NCBI RefSeq assembly: GCF_013003915.1
Contig: NZ_JABAIV010000003.1
Location: 1 to 64,000 of the forward strand
Origin: Telluria aromaticivorans
GTDB taxonomy: Bacteria > Pseudomonadota > Gammaproteobacteria > Burkholderiales > Burkholderiaceae_D
Reading direction: 5' to 3'
DNA length: 64,000 nucleotides
In this document: one piece after another, positions 35,041 to 44,038 of the stretch
Position numbering within the stretch: position 1 is the stretch's first letter
How the letters are laid out: each line of letters opens with the position of its first letter
Program-made: the position numbers and the translations under genes
Notes under the pieces: model-generated
The model's input: only the letters and a program-made list of their open reading frames with translations
The model's database searches: none
Told to the model about the DNA's origin: nothing

Positions 35041-37320
35041 TCAGTTACCGCGCGGCGACGCCATATAAGGCATGGCACGCGAGGCCATGCGGGAGTCGGT
35101 ACGCAGCATCCCGACTTCGTCGGCCAGGATGTTGGCGGCTTCCTGCAGCAGGATATCCTTGGCATCCTTGGCCGCCTTCTCGGCAGCCAGTTCGGCCTTC
35201 AGGTCGCGCTCGTCGAATTGCAGGCCGTCGTCCTGGCGTGGCGCACCGCGCAGCGCGACTGTGGTTTTCTCGGGCTTGGTCGGGGCCGGCACCTTGCCGC
35301 GCGCTTCCTTGCCGGCCGGACCGGTGGCCGGCTCGTCGGTTGCGGTACCGGCGGCGCCGGCCAGGCGTGCTTCGCGCAGCTTGGCGCGGGCGTTCTGGCT
35401 GTCGCGCTCCTTGCGGCGCACGGCCTCGTTCAACGAGATCGCGTTTTCCTTGCGCACTTTCATTACTTCGGCGATGTCTTCCTGCAGGAACTGGAATTCC
35501 TTGTCCTTGGCGATGCGCGCCTCGTGGCGCTTCTGCAGTGGCGCGATCAGTTCCTTCAGGTCGCCGGCAGCAGCGAAGCTCGCCGGCTTGATCGCCACCC
35601 ATGGCAGCGCGTTGTCGTACGACGACTCGCCGAAGTTGTCGACGTCGGACAGCACCGGCAGCTTGATGTCCGGCGTCACGCCGCGCAGCTGGGTGGTGCC
35701 GCCGTTGATGCGGAAGAACTGGGCGATCGTCATCTTCAGTTCGCCGTAGCGCACTTTCTCGCCCGGCGAGAAGCGGTCGAGGTCGATCAGGGTCTGGACT
35801 GTCCCCTTGCCGAAGCTCGGCTCGCCGATGACCAGGCCGCGGCCATAGTCCTGGATCGCCGCCGCGAAGATTTCCGAGGCCGAAGCCGAACCGCGGTTGA
35901 TCAGCACGCCCACCGGGCCATCCCAGGCCAGGCCGGCATTGGTGTCGGATTCGACTTCGATACGTCCCTGGGCATCGCGCTGCTGCACCACCGGGCCCTT
36001 GTCGATGAACAGGCCGGTCAGTTCGATGGCTTCGGTCAGCGAACCGCCGCCGTTGTTGCGCAGGTCGATCAGCACGTTGTCGACTTTGTCCTTCTTGAGC
36101 TCGGCAAGGATGCGGGCCACGTCGCGGGTGGCGCTGCGGAAGTCCTTGTCGCCGCGGCGGCGCGCCTCGAAGTCGAGGTAGAAGGTCGGCAGGGAGATGA
36201 CGCCGACCCTGCGCTTGACGCCGCCATCCTTGACTTCGATGATCGATTTCTTGGCAGCCTGCTCTTCCATGCTGATCTTCTTGCGCACCATCGACACAGT
36301 CACCGGCTTGGCGTCGGGACCGGCGTCGCCCGGCAGCACGTCGAGGCGCACGGTGGTGCCCTTCTCGCCGCGCACCAGCTGGACCACGTCGTCGATGCGC
36401 CAGCCGAGCACGTCGGTCAGCGGACCGGCGCCCTGGGCCACGCCGGTGATGCGGTCGCCCACCTTCAGCTTGCCCGACAGCGCAGCTGGGCTGCCCGGCA
36501 CGATCTCGCGGATGATGGTGTATTCGTCGCGGGTCTGCAGCACGGCGCCGATGCCTTCCAGCGACAGGCGCATGGCGATGTCGAAGTTGTCGGCCGAGCG
36601 CGGGCCAAGGTAGTTGGTGTGCGGCTCGATCGCGGTGGCATACGCGTTCATGAACATCTGGAACACGTCTTCGTTGTTGAGCTTGCGGATACGGCCGACG
36701 TAGTTGTCGTAGCGCTTGTCGAGCGTCTCGCGGATGCCCTTGTCGCTCTTGCCCGCCAGCTTCAGGCGCAGCCAGTCGTTCTTGACGCGCTTGCGCCACA
36801 GGTCGCGGATTTCTTCTTCGGACCTGGCGTACGGCGCTTTCTCGCGGTCGAGCTGGAGGGTCTCGTTGAGCGTGAAGTCGGGCGTGGTCTTGAGTAGCTG
36901 GCGTGCATAGGCCATGCGCTCGCCGAAGCGCTGCTGGTAGAGGTTGTAGATCGCGAACGGGACCGTGAGGTTTTCGTTGTTGATGGCGTCATCCATCTTG
37001 GTGCGCATCGGGGCGAACTGGTCGACGTCCGACTGGGTGAAGTACAGCTTCTCGCTGTCCAGCCCTTCGAAGTAATTGTCGAAGATCTTTTGCGACATCG
37101 CGTCGTCGAGCGGCACCGCCTTGTAGTGGTAGCGCCCGAGCACGCGCGACGCCCACACTGCCGCCTGGGTCTGCTCGGCGAGCGGCTTCATCTGGGTGGC
37201 GCCGATGGTGGCCGGCGATCTGGAAGGCTGGACCGACGCGGTCTTTTCCGGCTGCGCGGTGACCACATGGGCCGACATGGCGAAGGCCACTGCGGCCATG
37301 ATCAGATGGTGCTTTTTCAT
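35041..37320 (-). CDS. prc: Tail-specific (carboxy-terminal processing) protease Prc
   Basis: A 759-residue periplasmic S41A protease with signal peptide (HHLIMAAVAFAMSAHVVTA). The long N-terminal domain is typical of Prc; a PDZ domain lies near residues 265-345 (IVPGSPAALSGKLKVGDRI), and the catalytic Ser/Lys dyad is in GSASASEIFAAA (near 480) and FGKGTVQT (near 502). A Lys/Arg-rich C-terminal domain follows. It degrades or processes envelope proteins from their C termini, including lipoproteins and peptidoglycan hydrolases. Single gene with its own terminator. Confidence 0.92.
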   Translation of the reverse strand: MKKHHLIMAAVAFAMSAHVVTAQPEKTASVQPSRSPATIGATQMKPLAEQTQAAVWASRVLGRYHYKAVPLDDAMSQKIFDNYFEGLDSEKLYFTQSDVDQFAPMRTKMDDAINNENLTVPFAIYNLYQQRFGERMAYARQLLKTTPDFTLNETLQLDREKAPYARSEEEIRDLWRKRVKNDWLRLKLAGKSDKGIRETLDKRYDNYVGRIRKLNNEDVFQMFMNAYATAIEPHTNYLGPRSADNFDIAMRLSLEGIGAVLQTRDEYTIIREIVPGSPAALSGKLKVGDRITGVAQGAGPLTDVLGWRIDDVVQLVRGEKGTTVRLDVLPGDAGPDAKPVTVSMVRKKISMEEQAAKKSIIEVKDGGVKRRVGVISLPTFYLDFEARRRGDKDFRSATRDVARILAELKKDKVDNVLIDLRNNGGGSLTEAIELTGLFIDKGPVVQQRDAQGRIEVESDTNAGLAWDGPVGVLINRGSASASEIFAAAIQDYGRGLVIGEPSFGKGTVQTLIDLDRFSPGEKVRYGELKMTIAQFFRINGGTTQLRGVTPDIKLPVLSDVDNFGESSYDNALPWVAIKPASFAAAGDLKELIAPLQKRHEARIAKDKEFQFLQEDIAEVMKVRKENAISLNEAVRRKERDSQNARAKLREARLAGAAGTATDEPATGPAGKEARGKVPAPTKPEKTTVALRGAPRQDDGLQFDERDLKAELAAEKAAKDAKDILLQEAANILADEVGMLRTDSRMASRAMPYMASPRGN

Positions 37321-37476
37321 TCTTCGTTTCTCCGAAACGTATGGTGCCTCGGCGCGTCCGGCAAGGCATGCCGGTCAGTACGCCCTTTGCAGCCCATTCT
37401 ACAGGAAGGCGCAAGCGTGCAGAGCCAGCTTGTATGCTTTTGCGGCGCGCCTTTAAGGCTGGCATAAGCCATGTGT

Positions 37477-38061
37477 TCACCCTTTGACAAGAGCGAGCAG
37501 CAAGGCGCCGTATTTCGTGGCCAGCCCGGCAACAAGGAGCAGCGGAATCCATGGCCACGAGCGCGCCGCCAGCCGCCAGTCCACCGGGGATGGCCAGAAC
37601 GACAGGAATTGCGGGGCCAAGAGCACCGCCAGCAGCAGGTCGACCGGCTCGAATACCCAGCCCTGGCGGGTGCGCCACCAGGCCACCGCGAACGGCAGGC
37701 CCAGCACCAGCAGGGGCGCGAGTGCCGCAGGGGCCGCGTTATACCAGCGCAGGTTGGCGAAGGTGACCGAGCCCAGCTCCCAGTTGTGTCCCTTTCCAGC
37801 GCGCTTGATGCGGCGCGGGATGACGCTCAGCCCGACCGGCTCGGCATTGGTCAGCAGGCCGGCCGAGAAATGGGCCAGCTCGTGGCAGAGCGTACCGGCC
37901 GCGGTGAACACGAAGAAGAAAGGATGGGCGCCCGAGCCGATCCACAGCAGCAGGGCCAGCGCCGCCGAGGGCAGCAGGTAGAGCAGCATGTCGATGGCGC
38001 CGGCGCCGTGGGCGCAGGCGAGCGCGGGCAGCCAGGCGGCGCAGCCGGAGGCAAGCCCCAT
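37477..38061 (-). CDS. M50-like membrane metalloprotease family protein
   Basis: A 194-residue multi-pass membrane protein with about five hydrophobic segments and an HELAHF motif (HExxH) within a helix near residue 60, as in M50/M50B site-2 protease-like families. A second metal ligand motif (NxxPxxxxDG) is not evident, so activity is uncertain. It starts eight bases after the thymidine kinase stop on the same strand and is probably co-transcribed with it. An internal Met at residue 25 is an alternative start. Confidence 0.65.
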   Translation of the reverse strand: MGLASGCAAWLPALACAHGAGAIDMLLYLLPSAALALLLWIGSGAHPFFFVFTAAGTLCHELAHFSAGLLTNAEPVGLSVIPRRIKRAGKGHNWELGSVTFANLRWYNAAPAALAPLLVLGLPFAVAWWRTRQGWVFEPVDLLLAVLLAPQFLSFWPSPVDWRLAARSWPWIPLLLVAGLATKYGALLLALVKG

Positions 38062-38067
38062 CGCGGC

Positions 38068-38619
38068 TCAGCGCGCGTAGAAGCAGCGGCCGCAGGCCTG
38101 GCGGTAGCTTTCGTTGCCGCCAATGCTGACCTGCTCGCCTTCGCGGATGCGGCGGCCCTCGCCATCCACGCGGATGTTCATGGTCGCCTTCTTGCCGCAG
38201 CTGCAGATGTTCTTGATTTCCTCGATGTCGTCGGCCAGCGCCAGCAAATAGGCCGATCCCGGGAAGGGCTCGCCGCGGAAGTCGCTGCGCAGGCCATAGC
38301 AGATCACCGGGACGCCGCGCACCTGGGCCACCTGGTGCAACTGCTGCACTTGCAGCGTGGTCAGGAACTGCGCTTCATCGACCAGGATGCAGGACACGTC
38401 CGGTGCGGCAGCCAGGAAATCGGTATCGCGCTCGAAGGTGTCGACTTCGCGCTGCGGACCCAGGCGCGAGGTGATCACGCCGACGCCATAGCGGTTGTCG
38501 ATCGCCGCCGTATAGAGCTTGACGCGCTGGCCCTGCTCTTCGTAGTTGTGCGCGACCTGCAACAGGGCGGTCGATTTGCCGGCGTTCATCGCCGAATACC
38601 TGAAATAAAGTTTTGCCAC
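38068..38619 (-). CDS. tdk: Thymidine kinase
   Basis: A 183-residue type II thymidine kinase, phosphorylating thymidine to dTMP in the salvage pathway. Walker A-type SAMNAGKST near residue 9, the Asp-Glu motif in LVDEAQFL, and four zinc-ligand cysteines (CSCGKK and ACGRCF) that define the lasso domain are present. The start is GTG at 38619. No strong ribosome binding site is visible. Followed by the M50-like gene. Confidence 0.93.
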   Translation of the reverse strand: MAKLYFRYSAMNAGKSTALLQVAHNYEEQGQRVKLYTAAIDNRYGVGVITSRLGPQREVDTFERDTDFLAAAPDVSCILVDEAQFLTTLQVQQLHQVAQVRGVPVICYGLRSDFRGEPFPGSAYLLALADDIEEIKNICSCGKKATMNIRVDGEGRRIREGEQVSIGGNESYRQACGRCFYAR

Positions 38620-38760
38620 TGCCCTGCCCCGTAAGCTGGTGAGAATTCGCCGCTAGAAAATTGCCGGATTATAGCAAGCAGGCAGGAGGCAGCGCCAGCA
38701 GCCCGGAGGCGGGAAAGGGCCAGGCCGCGGCGACAGGCGGCCTGGCCGATAGTGGCTGAC

Positions 38761-39390
38761 TCAGGTGCGCCTGCGGCGCGCCAGCCATCCGAGCACTCCG
38801 ATGCCCGCCAGCATCATGCCGTAGCTGCCGGGCTCGGGGACAGCGGCGAGCACCAGGTTGTTGGCCGTCGGCCAGTAGCCTTCACCAAAGGTGCCGACCA
38901 CGACCGAGTTCAGTGGCGAGGAGAACACGAAGCCGACGAAGCTGCCGGTTTCGCTTTCCGGCAGGACATAGGTGGCCGAGGTGCCGTTCAGCGCCGTCAG
39001 AATGATGGTGGTGCCGGGCGTGAACCGGCCGAGGAGATTGCTGCCGAAAAACTCGCCGCCGAGCGCGTACACCACCGACGAGAAGTTGTTAAAGGCAATC
39101 CTGTCATAGGGGGAATTGGTGGACAGCCAGCCATCGCCGCCCTCGCCGGCGCCGTAGATGCCTTCTCCTGCGGACACAGTGTAGTTATACGCGCCCGCGG
39201 TCCGATTCAGGGAGGGCGCGTACATTTCCACCAGCAGGTCGTCGTAGGTATCCACGCCGGGGTTGACGACTGCGCCCAGGAAGGCGTCGCAGTTGGTATA
39301 GACGGTGATCTGGGCGTGGGCGCTGGTATGGGCGGCCATGGCGCAGCACAGCAGCGCGGCCAGCGTACAGGTTTTCAGGCGGGTGTTCAT
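38761..39390 (-). CDS. PEP-CTERM sorting-domain protein
   Basis: A 209-residue exported protein with a signal peptide (LKTCTLAALLCCAMAAHTSAHA), a beta-rich domain of about 150 residues (starting ITVYTNCDAFLG) and a C-terminal VPEPGSYGMMLAGIGVLGWLARRRRT exosortase signal. Same class as the protein at 34051 but unrelated in its mature part. GGAG before ATG 39390; the longer frame to 39450 lacks a site. A TTCTTTTAGC-rich stretch precedes it; no operon partner. Confidence 0.82.
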   Translation of the reverse strand: MNTRLKTCTLAALLCCAMAAHTSAHAQITVYTNCDAFLGAVVNPGVDTYDDLLVEMYAPSLNRTAGAYNYTVSAGEGIYGAGEGGDGWLSTNSPYDRIAFNNFSSVVYALGGEFFGSNLLGRFTPGTTIILTALNGTSATYVLPESETGSFVGFVFSSPLNSVVVGTFGEGYWPTANNLVLAAVPEPGSYGMMLAGIGVLGWLARRRRT

Positions 39391-39518
39391 GGTTGCACTC
39401 CGGAAGAGGATGTCGGTCGGGGATGGTGGTCCTGCCGCCCAAGTAGACATGGTTCCCGCGGGAGTTGCAGTGTTGCTAATCTTGATTTTCCGCCATCTTG
39501 AGCTGGCTAAAAGAAGCG

Positions 39519-40067
39519 TCAGCTTGTGGCGATCCGGGCCGGGTTTCCGGCAACGATAGCGCCGGCCGGCACGTCATGGGTCACCACGCTGCCCGCCCCC
39601 ACGACGGCATCGTCGCCGATCGTCACGCCCGGCAGGATGATGGCGCCGCCGCCGATCCAGACATTGTTGCCGATGACCACCGGCCGGCCCGACTCTACCC
39701 CGCTGCGGCGCAGCGCCGGGTCGAGCGGGTGCTCGGCGGTATACACCTGCACCGCCGGGCCGATGCGCGTGTCGTCGCCGATCGTCACCGGGACCACGTC
39801 CAGGATGATGCAATTGAAATTAACGAACACGCCCTTGCCAAGCCGGATGTTCCAGCCGTAGTCGCAATGAAAAGGCGGACGCACGATGCTGCCCTCGCCC
39901 ACCGCGCCCAGGAGCTCGGCCAGCAGGGTGCGCCATACGGCGACCGGCGCGCCGAGTGCGGCGTTGTAGCGTGCCAGCCAGGCGGCATTGGCCGCCTGCT
40001 CTCCAACCAGCCCGGGATCGTCCGCGTGATAGGGCTGTCCCGCCAGCATCTTGTGGCGCTCGCTCAT
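39519..40067 (-). CDS. Maltose/galactoside O-acetyltransferase family protein
   Basis: A 182-residue left-handed beta-helix acetyltransferase: N-terminal KMLAGQPYHADDP motif typical of the maltose O-acetyltransferase (Maa/LacA) group, hexapeptide repeats (VTIGDDTRIGP, VIGNNVWIGGGAIILPGVTIGDDAVVGAGSVV), and the catalytic His in YTAEHPLD. It transfers acetyl from acetyl-CoA to a sugar. The ATG at 40067 is eight bases after the acylase stop and preceded by GGGAGAA, so the two genes form an operon. Confidence 0.88.
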   Translation of the reverse strand: MSERHKMLAGQPYHADDPGLVGEQAANAAWLARYNAALGAPVAVWRTLLAELLGAVGEGSIVRPPFHCDYGWNIRLGKGVFVNFNCIILDVVPVTIGDDTRIGPAVQVYTAEHPLDPALRRSGVESGRPVVIGNNVWIGGGAIILPGVTIGDDAVVGAGSVVTHDVPAGAIVAGNPARIATS

Positions 40068-40074
40068 GCGCAGC

Positions 40075-42321
40075 TTATTCTCCCGGATGGTAGCTGCGCT
40101 CGAGGTTCTTCTCGATGTCTTCTTTATAGAACAGGACATCCTTGAACTCCCCGCGGCTGTACATTTCAGCCTGGTCGGCGAAATGCTTCGAGGCCGGGTT
40201 GTTGCTGTTGCCGCCCGCCAGGATGCTCTTGGCGCGCACGCGCGGGCCGAACTCCACGACGGCAACAAAACTGTTGCCGCGGTCGCCGTAGATGCGCTTG
40301 GTCTTTTGCTTGGCCACCATGCCGAACGAGGCCAGCGAACCCCAGTTGGCCGAGGCAAAGCCCACCGGCCAGCTCGGCTTGCTGTCGTCGTACTGCTGGT
40401 CGACGTCGCCGCTGACGCGCTGGAAGCGGTTGATCTCGCCCCACGGGGTCTGCCAGGTGCCAAAGTCGGCAGTGAGCTTGTCGGTGGCGCGCTGCAGCGA
40501 GGCCAGGCGCTCTTCCGGGCTCAGGCTGCTGGTGATGAAATCGACGGTCGGCAAACCGGCGGCGCGGGCCCGCGCGGCGTGCTGGGCCACCATGTCCTGG
40601 CCCCAGTAGATGGCGAGAGAAGCCGGCCTTGAATCGACGCCCGCGCGCAGGTCCCAGCCGCGCAACGCGGCGACCTGGGCGCCGAGCCCGGCCTTGCGCG
40701 GGTCGTTCGCCGGCAGCGCGTCGTAGTCCTTCAGCAGTTGCGGGACCAGCGGCTCGAAGGCGGTCAGGTGGCTGTCGTAGGCGGCCGCGATCAGGCTGTC
40801 GAGCGTGAAGCCCCTGGCGTTCTTCAGCACCCGCTCGGCGTGGCGGCCGCGCGCATTCTCCGGCAGCGACCACATATAGTCCGGGTAATCCTGGCGGCGC
40901 GGGCTGTTCGCACCCGACGCGCTGAATGGCCAGTTATTCGTGTTCGAGATATAGCCGCTGGCCGGATTGAACAGCGTGATGGTGTCCTTGATGGCGTGCA
41001 GTCCCTGCCATTCGGTGGCCGGCAGGCTGCCGTCGACCGGCTTGTTCCAGTTGAAGCGCGGGTCGCGCTTCGGGATGAAATTGCCGTGGAAGTAGGCGAT
41101 ATTGCCCCTGGCATCGGCATACACCGTGTTGTTCGAGGAATTGGTGCGCAGCTCCATGGCCTTGTAGAAGGACTCGTAGTCGCGCGCTTTGGTGCGGGTG
41201 TATGACTGGGTCAGCGCCTTCAGCGGCTCGTCCATCATTTTCACGGACACCCATTTACCATCGAGCTCGCGCACGACCGGGCCGTGGTGGGTGAAATAGG
41301 CGGTGACCGTCTTGCTTGCCATCGCGCCGGACGGCGTCTTGTAGGGCAGCGTGATCGGCCTTGCTTCTACCTGCCGCTCTTGCTGCCCATACTTGTAGAA
41401 GAACTTGCCGTCGCGTTCGATGACGGTTTCCAGGTATTCGTCGATGACGTCGCCTCCGCCCGAGGTATGCATCCAGCCGGTCTTGTCGTTGAAGCCCTGG
41501 TAGATGAAGAACTGGCCCCAGGTCACGGCGCCATAGGCGTTCAGGCCCTGCTCGCTGACCATGTGCACTTCCGGGCGGAAGTAGAACGAGGTGTGCGGGT
41601 TAATCAAGAGCAGTGCCTTGCCGGAGGCCGACAGCTTGGGGGAAATCGCAAAGCCATTGGAACCGCGCGGTTCGGCGTCCAGGTTCCTGCCGATCGATGC
41701 CATGGCCAGGGCTGGCTGCGGCGCCTTGCCGTAAAAGCGCTCCAGGTCTTTCAGGTCGATCGACTCGATGTCGCCGCCGATGCTGCCTTCGCTGAAGCTC
41801 AGCGCCATCCACGGCTCGAACCGGGTGATCAGCTTCGGTTTGACTTCGGGGTGGGTATGCAGGTAATAGTTCAGGCCATCGGCGAACCCGACCATGAGCT
41901 CCTTCAGCCAGGCCGGGCTGGCGGCATACTTCGCCTGCATGCTCGCTGGCGTGATGTACATCTTCATGCGCAGGTCGCGCCAGAGCGCCGATTCGCCCTC
42001 GACTTCGGCCAGGCGCCCCATCGCATTGATGTAATTGAGCTCCACCCGGTTGAAGTCGTCCTCGGCCTGCGCATACAGCAGGCCGAAGACGGCATCGGCA
42101 TCGCGCTTGCCGAAGACATGGGGAATGCCCCATTTGTCGCGCATGATCGTTACCCGCCCCGCCGTCTTCTTCCAGCGCGCCAGCTCGGCGGCGCTGTGGG
42201 CCGGCCTCGCCATCGGCGTGGGGTCGCCCTGGAACGCTGCTACCGGCGCTGCCGCACCGAGCGAGGTGAAACCGAGGATGGCCGTGACGATCAGGCGGAT
42301 TGCGGGCATGGACATGGGCAT
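40075..42321 (-). CDS. Penicillin acylase (penicillin amidase) family protein
   Basis: A 748-residue periplasmic Ntn-hydrolase precursor with a signal peptide (AIRLIVTAILGFTSLGAAAPVAA), an alpha-chain region, and the autocatalytic nucleophile Ser of the GSNGFAIS motif near residue 220 that starts the beta chain. Other marks are INPHTSFYFRPEVH and YSRGEFKDVLFY near the C terminus. Members hydrolyse amides such as beta-lactam side chains or acyl-homoserine lactones; the substrate is unknown. AGGAGA precedes the ATG. Confidence 0.87.
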   Translation of the reverse strand: MPMSMPAIRLIVTAILGFTSLGAAAPVAAFQGDPTPMARPAHSAAELARWKKTAGRVTIMRDKWGIPHVFGKRDADAVFGLLYAQAEDDFNRVELNYINAMGRLAEVEGESALWRDLRMKMYITPASMQAKYAASPAWLKELMVGFADGLNYYLHTHPEVKPKLITRFEPWMALSFSEGSIGGDIESIDLKDLERFYGKAPQPALAMASIGRNLDAEPRGSNGFAISPKLSASGKALLLINPHTSFYFRPEVHMVSEQGLNAYGAVTWGQFFIYQGFNDKTGWMHTSGGGDVIDEYLETVIERDGKFFYKYGQQERQVEARPITLPYKTPSGAMASKTVTAYFTHHGPVVRELDGKWVSVKMMDEPLKALTQSYTRTKARDYESFYKAMELRTNSSNNTVYADARGNIAYFHGNFIPKRDPRFNWNKPVDGSLPATEWQGLHAIKDTITLFNPASGYISNTNNWPFSASGANSPRRQDYPDYMWSLPENARGRHAERVLKNARGFTLDSLIAAAYDSHLTAFEPLVPQLLKDYDALPANDPRKAGLGAQVAALRGWDLRAGVDSRPASLAIYWGQDMVAQHAARARAAGLPTVDFITSSLSPEERLASLQRATDKLTADFGTWQTPWGEINRFQRVSGDVDQQYDDSKPSWPVGFASANWGSLASFGMVAKQKTKRIYGDRGNSFVAVVEFGPRVRAKSILAGGNSNNPASKHFADQAEMYSRGEFKDVLFYKEDIEKNLERSYHPGE

Positions 42322-42368
42322 GCGTTGTCTCCTGTGGTGTTGGTCCTGCGAGTCTTTATTACTTACTT

Positions 42369-42432
42369 ATGGTGCTCAAGCCACGCCGGCGTGCACCAGC
42401 ATGGTGCTCAAGCCACGCCGGCGTGCACCAGC
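42369..42432. repeat. Perfect 32-bp tandem duplication
   Basis: Two perfect head-to-tail copies of a 32-base unit (42369-42400 and 42401-42432). The second copy covers the last codons and stop of the ParB-domain gene; the first lies just after it. A recent slippage-type duplication that leaves a copy of the gene's end in the intergenic DNA. Confidence 0.9.
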
Positions 42433-43199
42433 CGCTGCTTCAGCACTTCATTCTCGGTCAGCAAGGTCGCGACCCGGTCCTTCAGCGATGCCACTTCGGC
42501 CTTCAGGGCAGCCATCTGGTCGGCAGGATCCACCGGCACGGTTTCCTTCTTCGGGCGGGTGGCCATCTTCTGCTCGCGCACCTGGCGCGCGGCCTGCTGC
42601 AATTCCTTGCGGCCACCGGCCACGGCGGCGATCTGGAGCTCGTCCGGCAGCTGGGCCACGTTGGCGGCGGCATTGATCGAGATGGTGCCGGCACGTACCG
42701 CCTCGCGCAGCTGCGGCGTCGCGGCCTTCTGGATGCGTTCGATCTGGCTGATGGTATTGCTCGACACGCGGGCCGCCTTGGCGACATCCTCGCGGGTATT
42801 CCATGGCGGCGGCGGGCGCGCCTCCATGTCGTCGGCTTCCGGCTGCGGCGGCTTCGATGCCAGCTCCTCGGCCATGCGGGCGGTGACAATCTCTTTCTTC
42901 TTGAGCGCCAGCACGCCGCGCTGGAAGTCCGATACGCTGCGGCGCGCCAGGTGGTTGTCGATCATCCAGAGCATGACGTCGTCGATCGACGCGAAGCTGT
43001 TGTTCTGGACGGTGCGGAATTCGATCCCGTGCTTGCGGCAGATCTCGTAGCGGTTGTGGCCGTCGATCAGGGTTTCGCCCCAGAGCACGAGCGCGTCGCG
43101 GCAGCCCTCGGCCAGCAGGCTGCGTTCGAGCGCGGTGTATTCAATGGGGGTCAGCGGGTCGACAAAGGCGCGCAGGTCGTCGTTCAGTGTGATGTTCAA
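42408..43199 (-). CDS. ParB N-terminal domain protein
   Basis: A 263-residue protein with a ParB/Srx-type N-terminal domain: the ETLIDGHNRYEICRKHG box near residue 43, then DDVMLWMIDNHLARR. A central helix-turn-helix (TREDVAKAARVSSNTISQIERI) follows, then a lysine-rich linker and a C-terminal coiled coil (AALKAEVASLKDRVATLLTENEVLK). It lacks the GERR box pattern of chromosomal ParB, and there is no parA neighbour, so it is more likely a DNA-binding or regulatory protein of the ParB superfamily than a partition factor. TTG start with GAGGA site. Confidence 0.75.
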   Translation of the reverse strand: MNITLNDDLRAFVDPLTPIEYTALERSLLAEGCRDALVLWGETLIDGHNRYEICRKHGIEFRTVQNNSFASIDDVMLWMIDNHLARRSVSDFQRGVLALKKKEIVTARMAEELASKPPQPEADDMEARPPPPWNTREDVAKAARVSSNTISQIERIQKAATPQLREAVRAGTISINAAANVAQLPDELQIAAVAGGRKELQQAARQVREQKMATRPKKETVPVDPADQMAALKAEVASLKDRVATLLTENEVLKQRLVHAGVA

Positions 43200-43395
43200 T
43201 TGGTGTCCTCTTGCTGCGGCGCCGCCAACATGAGGCGCCGTCCGGCATGCTACACCATACGGGCGGGAGGGCCAATCGATGAGCCGGGGGAAACGTTGAA
43301 AGTGTTCTGAAGAAATTCGAGAGAGTCGGGCGGACGTTCCCCACTCGTCGCAGGCCGCAGAACCTGAAGGACGTTGCTGCTATTGAGGTGTGTGG

Positions 43396-43480
43396 TGGTG
43401 CGGGCAGCCGGAATCGAACCGGCACGCCTCACGGCGGCAGATTTTAAGTCTGATGCGTCTACCAATTTCGCCATGCCCGC
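43396..43480 (-). tRNA. tRNA-Leu (UAA anticodon)
   Basis: 85 bases on the minus strand form a class II tRNA. The acceptor stem GCGGGCA pairs with TGCCCGC and is followed by an encoded CCA. The D-arm is GGTAGACGC, the anticodon loop CTTAAAA (anticodon TAA), the variable arm long as expected for leucine, and the T-arm GGTTCGATTCC. All tRNA-Leu features are in place. Confidence 0.96.
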
Positions 43481-43597
43481 GCCGGGCGGGATTGTACTAC
43501 GGGCAGCAAGGACGGTGTGAATAGTTGAGCCCGCATCGGGGATCCACGTGCCTGTAGCCAGCCTCGAGAATCGATGAGCGCGACCTCCCGAACGGCC

Positions 43598-43629
43598 AAA
43601 AAAAATCCGCTGCCCGTCTGGAGCAGCGG
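43598..43629 (-). terminator. Rho-independent terminator of the candidate sRNA
   Basis: Seven-pair GC-rich stem (CCGCTGC with GCAGCGG, nine-base loop) followed by A and eight T residues on the minus strand; no protein gene ends here. Confidence 0.8.
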
Positions 43630-43692
43630 AGAATAACTCAGTCTGTACTGAGCTGGAGACACACGGAGAGGTAGAACTATCCAAAAGAGGAT
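43598..43692 (-). ncRNA. Candidate small RNA with terminator
   Basis: About 95 bases on the minus strand with no ORF. Three hairpins are visible in order: ATCC/GGAT, CTCAG/CTGAG, and a strong CCGCTGC/GCAGCGG stem followed by eight T residues. A promoter-like TTGATG-17 bp-TATCTT lies just upstream (43699-43727). The layout is that of a Hfq-type trans-acting sRNA; family unknown, expression unproven. Confidence 0.45.
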
Positions 43693-43698
43693 GGAATA

Positions 43699-43727
43699 AA
43701 GATAGGGACGATGCCCCCTTCCATCAA
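43699..43727 (-). promoter_or_regulatory. Candidate sigma-70 promoter for sRNA
   Basis: TTGATG (43722-43727) and TATCTT (43699-43704) on the minus strand are separated by 17 bases, giving an expected start near 43692 and a transcript of about 95 nt to the terminator. Confidence 0.4.
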
Positions 43728-43806
43728 GCTCCAATCCGGCTCGCCGTTTTGTCAGTGTATTCGCACATACCGGGTGCATTTTCCCGTTGGCAGCGGCTTG
43801 GCTCGG

Positions 43807-44016
43807 CTACCCGGCAGCTTGCAGGCTGTGGTAAGCCAGCGCCAGGCAGGCGATCGCCACGAACACCAGCAACCCATAGACGAAGATCCGCATCGACGAA
43901 GCTAGCCCGGCAACGGCGCGGTTCGCATTGTCATTGAGCTTGCCGCGCCGCCGGGCCCCGTTCAGCAGCATCGAGATGAAGACGAATAGCGTTGCAAGGA
44001 TCAGTACGACTTTCAT
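43807..44016 (-). CDS. Small two-TM membrane protein
   Basis: A 69-residue protein with two hydrophobic helices (VVLILATLFVFISMLL near the start and IFVYGLLVFVAIACLALAY near the end) joined by a basic linker (NGARRRGKLNDNANR). It starts 22 bases after another small membrane protein gene on the same strand, so the two are probably co-transcribed. No family recognised. Confidence 0.6.
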   Translation of the reverse strand: MKVVLILATLFVFISMLLNGARRRGKLNDNANRAVAGLASSMRIFVYGLLVFVAIACLALAYHSLQAAG

Positions 44017-44038
44017 GCCAGGGCCCTGGGTGCGCGCA

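Noticed and set aside
32689..36897. Long plus-strand ORFs across the acyl-CoA dehydrogenase, PEP-CTERM and prc genes
   Set aside because: Shadows of real minus-strand genes; no domain content and no ribosome binding sites.
42408..43199. Chromosome partition ParB
   Set aside because: No parA next to it, no parS sites seen and the arginine box is not typical; kept as a ParB-superfamily protein only.
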